In this document: in pieces, positions 23,426 to 34,465 of the stretch
How the letters are laid out: each line of letters starts with the position of its first letter
Position numbering within the stretch: the first letter of the stretch is position 1
NCBI GenBank assembly: GCA_023238725.1
Contig: CM041541.1
Coordinates: 6,172,884-6,236,883 of the forward strand
From: Scortum barcoo
Taxonomy: Eukaryota > Chordata > Actinopteri > Centrarchiformes > Terapontidae
Length of the DNA stretch: 64,000 nt
Direction of reading: 5' to 3'
Program-made: the position numbers and the translations under genes
The notes under the pieces: generated by a model
What the model was told of the DNA's origin: nothing
The model's input: the letters and a program-made list of their open reading frames with translations, nothing else
Database searches by the model: none

Positions 23426-26400
23426 AGAAAAACACAGCAAATAGATCCTTTTCCCATATTGTCTGACAAATTGCAGGCTTTTATATTTAATAGTGAAATC
23501 AAACTCATGTTCGGAAGGGAGAGTTTGATTCGAGAAAAGAAATGAGTGATAAAAATGATGTTAAAAATTCATAATTTCAGTGTTACAAACACAAGTATGT
23601 CACGCTAAGAAAGAGTTGAAAATGTGGAGTGAATGAAGGACTAACTGATTGAGCTTTATTAACCTGGTTTTCCATAAAACCACAATATTGTGGTTATTTT
23701 ACATAAAAAAAGAATGCAAGCTAGATAAATCGACAAAAAAACAAACAGAATAACAAACCATATTTTTCCAGGTCTGTTGACAGGTGCAATGAGCTCTTCA
23801 TTGCCACTGTTTCCTCATGCCGGAGGACATTTCATCAGTTGAAAACTTTATATCTTTTGATCTTCTACTTTACCAACATCCTTCTCTAGTAAAATGCAAA
23901 AAAGTGCATGAATCTCTCAATCAAAATGATTATTTTGGCCATAAACACATAAACATCTACATTATCGTGACGTGATTTTAATTATATTCGGCTTCTCACC
24001 TATCTGCATTAATGACTCTGAAGTTTCTTCACAATATAGGATGTTTATTTCGTAGGTATGGACTAAATATTGGCTATGATAGAGGTTTGTTTGGAGCTCG
24101 GTACATTGGAAGGGAGGATGATCCACTTAAAACACACACACTTCAAACAACCAGTACCTCATCCTTTAAGCAGCACAAAAACACACACCCACACACTCAC
24201 CCACACACACATTTTTTAACAGAATTCACCCTCCTCCACCCCCCTCCATTTTCAGCTGCAGCAGATGCTTGATAACTATTCAGCAATCACACTCTCTTCT
24301 TTGTCACAAGCAACACTCTGCATTCACAGCGAGAGGCTGTGTCAGCTCGCTAGACGGGGAATTTAACAACCTGCTAAATTTGTAAATGACAGACTGTGCG
24401 GAAAAATAACAACTGTATTTATGGAGATCTCTCTCAGCTTGGCACTGCAATCCTCAACTCGCATAAATGTAAGAAAATAATCAGGTCAGAGCCTATAGTG
24501 CGACACGAGAGATGTTATCCCGTCAGAAGCAAGAATTTCTCTCAATGGCTGTAAAGAGAGTTGTGACACCATGTCACAGGTTGCGTCGGTGGCATTAAGA
24601 CATGTTGCGGAGAATCAAAGAATAGCGACACATGACGCAAGGACAGCAGGGCTTCATTTTTAAAGTGAAGGAACAGAAGACGCATCGGAGGCATTTGGCT
24701 TCCGCTGTCTGCGGATTTGAGCAGCGTGACAAAAATACAGCGAGGCAGCAGCTGTAGAGGAAGAACAGTCAGCATGCAGACGGATATTGGTCTGTTGTGT
24801 GATTAGGCGTTTGTACCAGAATGAGATTTAACCGAATAAGATGCATGAAATGAGAAGGAGACGGAAGATTTTTATGATTTGATGGAAAGCGCCGCATCTT
24901 GATGCGGCAAACGGGAATGGCAGGTTATGAGCTGGCTACCAAATGTCAAAGTGACAAATTGACCCTTTCCCTTAGCTACTGTTGCTACGTCTGTAAAGCT
25001 TTCCATTCTAGGACTGCAAGTGAAGCCTGCGGTGAAAGGGCTGGTATATTAACCACAGAAAATTTGTAAAAGGGCCACATAAATGGCATCATGCTGAAAG
25101 ACTGAGGCAAAAGCTGCTCTGACATCCTCACCAGTTGATTAGAAGACATCTAAATAAAGGAATGGCATTGTTCTCGCATTGGGGTGTACTGCAGTTAATC
25201 TCTAAAGAAAAAAGCACAGGAAGCACAGCAGACTTTCTCATAACACAGCCTAAACTCCATTATAGCATCTTGGTTCCCATGCAGTGCAAGTTCCAGGGAT
25301 TTTTCTAACAATAATGACATACGTCTCGATTGACCTTGAATGTAAAGCTAGGATGCCACTAGGCATACTAATGTCATACATTAGAGCAGCACACTATTCC
25401 TTATACTTTTGCTGTTACATTTTTGCTTTTAAAAAAGACACCTAAGATAATGTCTCTAAATATACATCATATATATTATATACAGTGTGTAAGTATTTCT
25501 CTAACTACAGCCCTATAAACACCACTTCATCATGTTTAGAAATCCAAAGCTCAACAGGCCTGCTGTGCCTAGCTATGGTTGCTAAGCTACAATCAAACTG
25601 TCGCTGTCTGTCTGTGAAGAGCTTTAGTGAATGATAAATTGTGAAGGCCAATTCTTTTTTTTTTTTTTTAAATTTTGGAGACATGTTTTGTGGCAAGCTG
25701 TGGTTATTTTATAATGTCCGGTCTTCTTTTTTTGGACTTTATTGAAGTCGGAATCTCTGTAGGTGGCACTCAAATCAAAAGATTTACTAACATGAAAGTT
25801 TCAAGAAGCAATGTTCCCCAGAGCATCAAAATACAATTTGTCGAAATATATTTGCTTCGTCTGTTCAGCCACGGAGGCCATCTCTTCCCTTATTTCCCAC
25901 AAACAGGGGAACTTACCAAATACCAGTATTAAACAGCAACAGCTTTCATTAACTGGACACAAACTAAATCACTGTTGTGCTATATTATAGACAATGAAGA
26001 TGTTTTTAATCAAACTGTCATGCATTAAAACCTCCTTTTGTTTGACACCCATCCGAGGTGGTTAGTCTGAGCCATCTCGCCCCAGTAAACAGCAAAGACA
26101 GCCTCCGTTTCCACCATTTTTCGGGTTGAATCAGCAGCGTCGAGTCCTTGTGTTTGCAGCTTTTTCAGGACGAGAGCGTGGGCACGGTTCAGTCCTTCAG
26201 CTCTTTCACCGGTAGACCAGCAATTTGTCTCTCAGCACCTACTGTGAGAGATGTATACAGGAAGAGAGCAATTTGGTTATCTCATGGCTCTCTACACCTC
26301 TCAGCTAGCACTCTATCTGTGTCCGGACTTTTTTTTTTTTCCTTTTTACATTTAACAACAAAGTCCAGTCGCATCTTAGACTGTTTGATATACAGTATTT

Positions 26401-28120
26401 GAGGACCAAGTACTCTGCTCTTCTGTGACACTTGTTTGTCACAGGCTGCAGCTGTTTCACTCCCTGCAGACCGCCATAAAAGCTTTTCCTGTCTCATTCA
26501 GCTACTGGAGTGTGTTAGTTTTCATGTGAATCCTCATTAGCTCACACGGTTGGCTCACGGGGAGGACCGCACGCTTTTTTTTTTTTTTTGAGTGTGTCGC
26601 GTGCGTAGTAGTAGTAGTGCGTTTGTGCGCCTGGATCCGAGGCTCCACTTTGGAATCTTATCAAGCCACTACAGACGTAATGGGGGCCTTGATTGGGGGG
26701 AAAACAAGGGGGTTGACTGGTAAAGTCGAGACGCGGCCCTGTAGGATTTCCCTGTTAACATCTTCCTCGGTGGGGACAGCTTAACACAAATTGAGCTGTC
26801 TCTCGGCGGTCTCGCTCGGCTTGTTAGCGGAGGGGAGCAGCGGCGGGGCCAGGAGCCCGGAGACTCAGATGACATTTGAGAGAGCCGACTAGAGGCTGGC
26901 CTTTTGAAGAAACAAGCCACAGAGACGCAGGATCACTAATTAGCCCTCTGCGTCCCCGAGTCTCACAACTTACTGTCTTGTTAGATTTCACACCTCAAGT
27001 TCAACAAATAATGTGAAAGGATATGATTTAAATTTAACTAGGAAAGTAGGGAAAGAAAATTGCACAGCACCTCTCCGAGAGAAGTTCTGTTCAGACTGAA
27101 AGTGACATTTATATTTAGCAATAAATAATTGTCTTCTTGCCTTTAGCTGCTAATCTGTTTTTTTTTTTTTTTTTTTTTTGCTTTGATGATAAACATCAGT
27201 ACTACCAAATGCTCACTTTATGAGTGGCAGTGCCTCGGGACACAACTTAAAAGTGAAATTTAAAATAATGTGAAATCTATGAATGGCAGTGGAATAATCC
27301 CTGCATCCATTAACATTTTTGCGACTTAGATTTCTGCTTGACCTTCAGAGAATTACCTCATTTGGTATGAATGAAAATCACATGAATGGTGTGAGAGTGG
27401 AAAATGCGGAACGGGCTCAATGGCTTTCCCCGCAAGGAGCTGCAAGCTCATTCTTTAAAGCTGGAGATGCGATTGGCGATCCACCATTATCAGCCGCTCT
27501 GAATACCGTTCACTGTTCCCGACTGGAGCGCTGCACAGATGCGGCAATCGCTGACAATTATTTTGTTTAGGTTTGATTGCACATGATGCAGTTGGGCAAT
27601 TAACAAAACAATGTGACACAAACATAATTCACTCTCCCGGCAAATTATATTGGCTGTCTGATCCCAGAGCTGGTGAGGGGGGGGGGTGGCAGGTGTTCAT
27701 CTGTAGCTCACTTCATTACTGCTGACGTACTATTGAGCAAGGATGTAAAGACGAAAATAAGCAGTGCAGGCCTTCAGTTAGTGTTCTGTATGTAGCAATC
27801 AGCCCTGTACATAGAACAGATATATAAATATAAATATAAATCCCTGCTTATGTCCATCCATTTTACACAATACACATCTTAAATTGTCAGTAAAGGACTT
27901 ATGGTAGCTAATAACACCACTAATGAGCCATATTGAGTTTTACTTTGATGTCAGCAGTCATTTTGTCACACTGTCACACTCTTCAGATGATGGATATCTC
28001 ACCAGGGAATGAAACTCTTCAAAGTCTGATTACACTGTGCAACTTTCGGCCAATAAAGTAATCTTCATCTTTCTCTCTCCTCTCTCTCCTCTCTCTCTCT
28101 CCCTCTCCCCACTGGCTCAG

Positions 28121-28414
28121 AGCCACCCAGGCCTCAGCAAACCCCCTCAATCGAGAGCGACCAGGCATGTGTCGTCCTCTCCGGCTCCGACAGCGAGCCA
28201 GAGCTCAGCCGGGGAAAAGCCCAGCCTCCGAAATCGCTCAAAGACAAACAGAGCGAGGAGGAGAAGGAGGAGGATGAGCCTCCGAAAGACAAACAGAAAC
28301 TAGGAGAAGCAGAGGAGGAGGACAAGCGGCAGCTCAAAGGCAAACAATCAGCGGGAGGGCGAGGCGACAACGTCGCTGGCGGTGGCGGCTGCCTCCCCCC
28401 TGACCACACACAGG
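28121..28414 (+). CDS. zranb3: zranb3 exon: acidic/basic disordered linker with possible SIM
   Basis: This exon has no ATG in its frame and is identified by phase. Two bases complete the split Glu codon from 21769, 97 codons follow (residues 568-664), and one base is left at the CAGG|GTAATC donor. The acceptor is ACTGGCTCAG after a CT tract. The product starts PPRPQQTPSIESDQA, has the hydrophobic-acidic patch VVLSGSDSEPE at 28171-28203, and is then rich in Glu, Lys, Asp and Gln with a late Gly run. It is predicted disordered. Such linkers evolve fast in ZRANB3, so homology cannot support it. The evidence is the clean open frame, the two matching phases, and high GC compared with the surrounding intron. 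Confidence 0.85.
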
Positions 28415-29738
28415 GTAATCCCACCTGCAATCTTCTCCTTTTCATATCTAGGGAAATTGGCTGGTGCCGCATTGTCACCTGCCCATATAATGCTGTTTAA
28501 TATCATCACTTCAAACCAATAAGGGACTATATCTCATTCCATATGGGACAGGACATTATTATTCTTACTATTATTAGTATCTAGTTGGGGGGATTGCCTA
28601 TTTCTGCTCTCAGGAAGCTACAGGAGATATTGAGTAAAACCTCTCTAATTTCTGGAGTGCAGCTTGTTGAAACAAGAGACCTGGTTGGAGTACCAAAATA
28701 CACACAAGGTTTGAGGTTCAATCACTGTCCAGCAGGATGACTGATGAGCTTCTGATTGGCTATTTTTTAATAAAGTGGACCGAGGTCTAATCACATAAAA
28801 GTACCAGCTCATCCTCGAAACACAACCTGCTCTCCCTGCTTTGCCCGTCCACTTTGGTTATATGTGTGCATGTCTGCAAGTCTCTGAGGGATGTGAGGAA
28901 ACAAATTCCCAATTACACAGTGTGTAATATTGCAAATTAAGACCTCTGTGTTCAAGTACTTGTGTCTCAAAGGGATACGCAAAGCAATAAATTGCGCTAA
29001 TTACAAAGAACTAATTACACCGTGTGCAATATGAAGAGCTCTAAAAAAATTGCCAGACTAGCAGAGTCTAAGAAAAGCCTGTGACCTGGGTGTTGCCTCT
29101 GAAAGCGTGCAGACATTTTGGCTCAGCCCTATTGAAGGATGAAACTAAGCCGGCAGCAGTTCGCGTCTGTTGTTAGCTTCTCTGTACAATGCTTAACATA
29201 GGGAGATATATTGCACAGGCCGTTTAGGTCTTAACAGGCAAGCTATCAACCCCTATTACCCTTTAAGACCCCAAGATCAGTGTGCAACAACTTGGCAGAT
29301 TCCTTTCCATTTCAGAGCCCCCAGCCCACCTAACTCCCCCCTCCACACACACACACATGCACGCTTTGACATCTATTAGTGGCCAGAGATTGTCAAGTGG
29401 TTAATTTCCCATCTCTGTAGCTGGCTGTGCCCCCCAACAGTCTAGGATTGAACCCCCCTGCAGTGCCTTCCCCACTCAGCCCCCCACCACCTCCACTCAG
29501 TCAAAAACATACCAAAGGTGAGCAAAAGGCCTGCTTTCATTTTTTAAAAAGCATCTCTATTTAGACCGACTCTAGGGGAGAGATAAAAGCCTCACTGTCG
29601 ATCAGACGCTGCTGGATGCCAACTTGGCCCCCCAACATCTCCTTTGGACATGTACTTTTCCCTGGAGACAACTAATAAGTATCTATCGGCAATCTTTCTG
29701 TCATCCATTTTTCTTAAGCTAGCCAGCTATCTGTCTGA

Positions 29739-29898
<160 letters not shown>

Positions 29899-31038
29899 GG
29901 TCTATGGTCTGGCTGTCCAGCTGTCCATCTGTCTACCTGTCTATCTGTCCCACTGATGGTTATTCAGTTTGTTAGTTACATGCTGGTCTGTCTCCGGGTG
30001 GGCTTGGTACGAAACCCAGCAGTTTTCCAATAAAAGTGACCTATGGGGTCAGGAGCTGTGCCTAATGATTTTCCTCTACCTGCCTGTGGTTTTAGAAGGC
30101 AAACCGCCGAGCTGTCGGCCGCCCCTACCTCTTGATTGCTCTGAGATTACTTTCCACACAGCACAGACAGGCAATCACTCCTCCTCCACCCCTCTGTCTC
30201 TCTCTCCTTACTGTCTGTCGTGCCATCGCTTTATCTGCATGGCCCGAACATTTAAACATGGATACATGTTGGGGTGTTTTTTTGGGGGGGGTGGGATGTT
30301 AGTTCAAGCGTTCCAGCAGCACGAGCAGCACCAAACTTCTTCATTCTCGAAGGGCGCAGTTAGAATTTTATTTTATTTTTTTCATATCTTTTGTTTCGAT
30401 CCTGCAGAAGATGAGATGACTCAGTCCAATTAGGCGTTGTTTTCTCTCTCTCGCAGTAAAATAACAGATAAATCCCTTGGGGTGTTTTGAAGGCACTGTT
30501 CATACTGTGTAAGTGACAGTCTAATAAGACGGCTTTGTAAGATGAATTGCCCCCATCGTATAAATGGCCCACTTAATGCAGCTGGCGCGTTCCGCCACTG
30601 CAAACAGGGGAAGAGGGGGGAAAAAAACTGCTTACAACAAATATAGGGTGCACATTGCAATGCTGCTAGGTTTCATTACAGAGATAGAAGGATAGATAGA
30701 TGGGATTTTGTGAAACACTAGTGTCCTAAAAAGGTTTGGATTCTAGGTTTGTAGCTCTGCACAATGCATCCGCCCGGACGTCTCTGTATTTTCAGACACA
30801 AAGTGGCCCATTCCAGCTGAAGCCGGGGCGAGATCAGAACAGCGTGTACCAGACCCAGGGAAATTGCACCTATGAGGATGGCAAACATAAAAATGAAAGA
30901 TATATAGACATTTACAGGATGGGTCAAGGAGAGGAGTTGATTTATCGTGAAGATCTCACCTTGAAACTAAAAGTTTTAACATCAGATCTCATCACAAATA
31001 TCAGACAAATCAGCAATGGAATATACCTACCGCAATTT

Positions 31039-31051
31039 TCAAATCAAAGCT
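31039..31051. repeat. Target-site duplication, left copy
   Basis: The 13-base sequence TCAAATCAAAGCT is identical to 34453-34465 and flanks the Rex3 element, marking its insertion site. The last base or two could belong to the element's tail repeat. Confidence 0.85.
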
Positions 31052-34000
31052 TCTTCTTCTTCTTCTTCATCCGCTTGGTCCGGGACCGGGTCGCGGAGGC
31101 AGCAGTCTGAGCAGAGATGCCCAGACTTCCCTCACCCCAGACACTTCCTCCAGCTCTTCCAGGGGGGACCCGAGGCGTTCCCAGGCCAGCCGATGAGAGA
31201 CATAGTCTCTCCAGCATGTCCTGGGTCTTCCCCGAGGCCTCCTCCCGGTGGGACATGCCTGGAACACCATCCCTAGGGAGGCGTCCAGGGGCATCCGAAA
31301 CAGATGCCCAAGCCACCTCAGCTGACTCCTCTCGATGTCACGAAGGAGCAGCGGCTCTACTCCGAGCTCCTCCCGAGTGACCGAGCTTCTCACCCTATCT
31401 CTAAGGGAGCGCCCAGCCACCCTGCGGAGGAAACTCATTTCGGCCGCTTGTATCCATGATCTTGTCCTTTCGGTCATTACCCAAAGTTCATGACCATAGG
31501 TGAGGGTGGGAGCGTAGATTGACCGGTAAATCGAGAGCTTCGCCTTTCGACTCAGCTCCTTCTTCCACCACGGTCCGGTCCGATTACACCGACCGCGCAT
31601 AACTGCTGTTGGGACGCTGCACCAATCCGCCTGTCAATCTCACGCTTTTCGATCTTTCCCTCACTCGTGAACAAGACCCCGAGATACTTGAACTCCTCCA
31701 CTTGAGGCAGGACCTCTCCACCCACCTGGAGAGGGCATGCCACCCTTTTCCGGTCGAGAACCATGGCCTCGGATTTGGAGGTGCTGATTCTCATCCCAGC
31801 CGCTTCACACTCGGCTGCAAACCGCTCCAGTACATGCTGAAGGTCCTGGCCTGATGAAGCCATCAGGACAACATCATCCGCAAAAAGCAGAGATGAAATC
31901 CTGTGGTTCCCAAACCGGACTCCCTCCGGCCCCTGGCTACGCCTAGAAATCCTGTCCATAAAGATTATGAACAGGACCGGTGACAAAGGGCAAGCCCTGC
32001 CGGAGTCCAACATGTACTGGGAACAGGTCTGACTTACTGCCGGCAATGCGAACCAAGCTCCTGCTCCGGTCGTACAGAGACCGAACAGCCCTTAGCAAAG
32101 GCTCCCGGACCCCATACTCGCGGAGCACCCCCCACAGAATACCACGAGGGACACGGTCGAATGCCTTCTCCAGATCCACAAAGCACATGTGGACTGGTTG
32201 GGCAAACTCCCATAAACCCTCAAGAACCCTGTGGAGGGTATAGAGCTGGTCCAGTGTTCCACGACCAGGGACGAAAACCGCATTGTTCCTCCTGAATTCC
32301 GAGGGTCGACTATCGGCCGAATTCTCCTCTCCAGTACCCTGGCGTAGACCTTCCCGGGGAGGCTGAGAAGTGTGATCCCCCTGTAGTTGGAACACACTCT
32401 CCGGTCCCCCTTTTTAAAAAGAGGGACCACCACCCCAGTTTGCCACACCAGAGGCACTGTCCCCAACCTCCATGCAATGTTGCAAAGGCGTGTCAGCCAA
32501 GACAGCCCCACAACATCCAGAGATTTGAGGTACTCAGGGCGGATCTCATCCACCCCCGGCGCCTTGCCACCTGAGGAGCTTACGAACTACCTCAGTGACT
32601 TCGGCTTGGGTGATGGACGAGTCCACCTCAGAGACCCCAGCCTCCGCTTCCTCATTGGAAGGCAAGTCGGTGGGATTGAGGAGATCCTCGAAGTATTTCT
32701 TCCACCGTCCGACAATGTCCCCAGTCGAGGTCAACAGCTCCCCACCTGCACTGTAAACAGTGTTGGCAGAGTACTGCTTCCCCCTTCTGAGGCGCCGGAC
32801 GGTTTGCCAGAATCTCTTCGAGGCCAGTGACCAATAGTCCTCCTCCATGGCCTCACACCGAACTCCTCCCAGACCCGAGTTTTTGCCTCCAGGACCGTCC
32901 GGGCTGCGGCTTGCTTGGCCTGCCGGTACCTGTCAACTGCGTCAGGAGTCCCACAGGCCAACATGGTCCGATAGGACTCCTTCTTCAGCCTGACGGCATC
33001 CCTTACTTCCGGTGTCCACCACCGGGTTCAAGGGATTGCCGCCACGACAGGCACCAGAGACCTTGCGTCCACAACTTCGAACCTGCCGCGTCGACAATGG
33101 AGGCAGAGAACATGGTCCACTCGGACTCAATGTCCCCAGCCTCCCTCGGAATCTGTGAGAAGCTCTTCCGGAGGTGGGAGTTGAAGACCTCCCTGACAGA
33201 GGGCTCGGCCAGACGTTCCCAACAGACCCTCACAATACGTTTGGGTCTGCCAGGTCTGTCCAACTTCCTCCTCTGCCAGCGGATCCAACTCACCACCAGG
33301 TGGTGATCGGTTGACAAGCTCAGCCCCTCTCTTTACCCGAGTGTCCAAGACATACGGCCGGAGATCAGATGAAACGACAACAAAGTCGATCATCGACCTC
33401 CGGACCTAGGGTGTCCTGGTGCCACGTGCACTGATGGACACCCTTATGCTCGAACATGGTGTTCGTTATGGACAAACTGTGACTAGCACAGAAGTCCAAT
33501 AACAGAACACCGCTCGGGTTCAGATCGGGGAGGCCGTTCCTCCCGATCACGCCCCTCCAGGTATCACTGTTGTTGCCCACGTGAGCGTTGAAGTCCCCCA
33601 GTAGAACAATGGAGTCCCCAGTCGGAGCACTATCAAGTACCCCTCCCAGGGACTCCAAGAAGGCCGGGTACTCTGTACTGCTGTTCGGCCCGTAGGCACA
33701 AACAACAGCAAGAGACCTATCCCCAACCCGAAGGCGCAGGGAAGCGACCCTCTCGTTCACCGGGGTGAACTCCAACACATGGCGGCTGAGCTGGGGAGCT
33801 ATAAGCAAGCCCACACCAGCTCGCCGCTGCTCACCCTGGGCAACTCCAGAGTAGTGGAGGGTCCAGCCCCTCTCAAGGAGCTGGGTTCCAGAGCCCAAGC
33901 CATGCGTGGAGGTGAGCCCGACTATCTCTAGCCGGTACCTCTCAACCTCCCGCACGAGCTCAGGCTCCTTCCCCCCCAGCGAGGTGACATTCCATGTCCC

Positions 34001-34452
34001 TATTGCCAGAGTTTTGGTCCAGGGATTGGGTCGTCGAGGCCCCCTGCCACGACTGCTACCCAAACCACATTGCACCGGCCCCTCATGGACCTTCCTGCGG
34101 GTGGTGAGCCTACTGGAAGGCGGGCCCACGTCGCCATTTCGGGCTGAGCCCTGGCCGGGTCCCGTGGGCAAAGACCCGGCCACCAGGCGCTCGCCTGCGA
34201 GCCCCAACCCCAGGCCTGGCTCCAGGGTGGGGCCCCGATGTAACGCCAATCCGAGGCGGCGTGACGTAACGGTCCTTGATGTTCTTCTGTTCATGATGGG
34301 CTTGTGAACCGCTCTTAGTCTGGCCCGTCACCTAGGACCTGTTTGCCATGGGAGACCCTACCAGGGGCGTAATGCCCCCGACAACATAGCTCCTAGGATC
34401 ATTCGGGCACACAAACCCCTCCACCACAGTAAGGTGGCGGTTCAAGGAGGGG
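31052..34452 (-). mobile_element. Rex3-type (RTE clade) non-LTR retrotransposon, near full length, antisense to zranb3
   Basis: A 3.4-kb GC-rich insertion reads on the minus strand from a 5' non-coding part (about 34295-34452), through an apurinic-like endonuclease and a reverse transcriptase, to a GAA-type tail (TTC repeats at 31052-31068 on plus). The flanks carry a perfect 13-bp duplication. The plus-strand blocks CGGTGACAAAGGGCA (31979) and ACCACCACCCCAGTTTGCCA (32426-32445) match, apart from single differences, the primer sites I recall for fish Rex3. Most genomic copies of such elements are 5' truncated, so this copy is unusually complete. The family name rests on memory of Rex3 motifs and not on a search. 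Confidence 0.85.
31067..34294 (-). pseudogene. Broken Rex3 endonuclease-reverse transcriptase ORF
   Basis: The single ORF expected for the element is split over many reading-frame pieces. From its 5' end these are: endonuclease (33365-34294, with [16 protein letters not shown] and TWHQDTLG), continuation (33127-33393, [11 protein letters not shown]), STDHHLV part (33003-33317), three linker pieces between 32546 and 33130, RT N-part (32092-32553, NYRGITLLS), RT palm (31943-32395, CFVDLEKAFDRVPRG), catalytic FADD piece (31552-32046; FADD at 31873-31884), and C-terminal part (31067-31600, ending LLRLLPPRPGPG). Each join is a frameshift, so no full protein can be made. Individual motifs are still easy to read, which points to a moderately old copy. 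Confidence 0.85.
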
Positions 34453-34465
34453 TCAAATCAAAGCT
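34453..34465. repeat. Target-site duplication, right copy
   Basis: TCAAATCAAAGCT, identical to 31039-31051, directly follows the 5' end of the antisense Rex3 element. Confidence 0.85.

Larger units (their letters stand above)
22846..23672 (+). repeat. Local diverged duplication with TG/TA microsatellites
   Basis: The segment 22846-23035 resembles 23436-23672. Shared blocks in the same order are AAT(G/A)GATCC, CTGACAAAT, AGGCTTTTAT, GTGAAATC-like, CGAGAAAAG, and TGATTGAGCTTTATT versus TGACTGAGTTTTATT. Between the two units are a TG/TATA array (23112-23188) and a TG array (23378-23423). Two decayed copies of one element, or a local duplication, would both fit. Confidence 0.5.
21770..28120 (+). 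other. Intron (6.4 kb)
   Basis: It holds a CT run facing a GA run (22129-22251), a local diverged duplication (22846-23035 and 23436-23672) with TG arrays, and a CA-rich stretch at 24130-24212. T runs occur at 26327-26341, 26576-26590 and 27160-27179. A GC-richer block lies at 26560-26960. No exon is recognised. The acceptor lies in a CT-rich tract (28067-28120). Confidence 0.8.

Noticed and set aside
28134..28478. Minus-strand frame of 114 codons opposite the linker exon
   Set aside because: It is the antisense of a purine-rich real exon; Ser/Leu-rich composition is the expected shadow.
31117..34307. Plus-strand frames within the Rex3 region
   Set aside because: They are antisense shadows of the GC-rich retrotransposon ORF, whose minus-strand pieces carry endonuclease and RT motifs.
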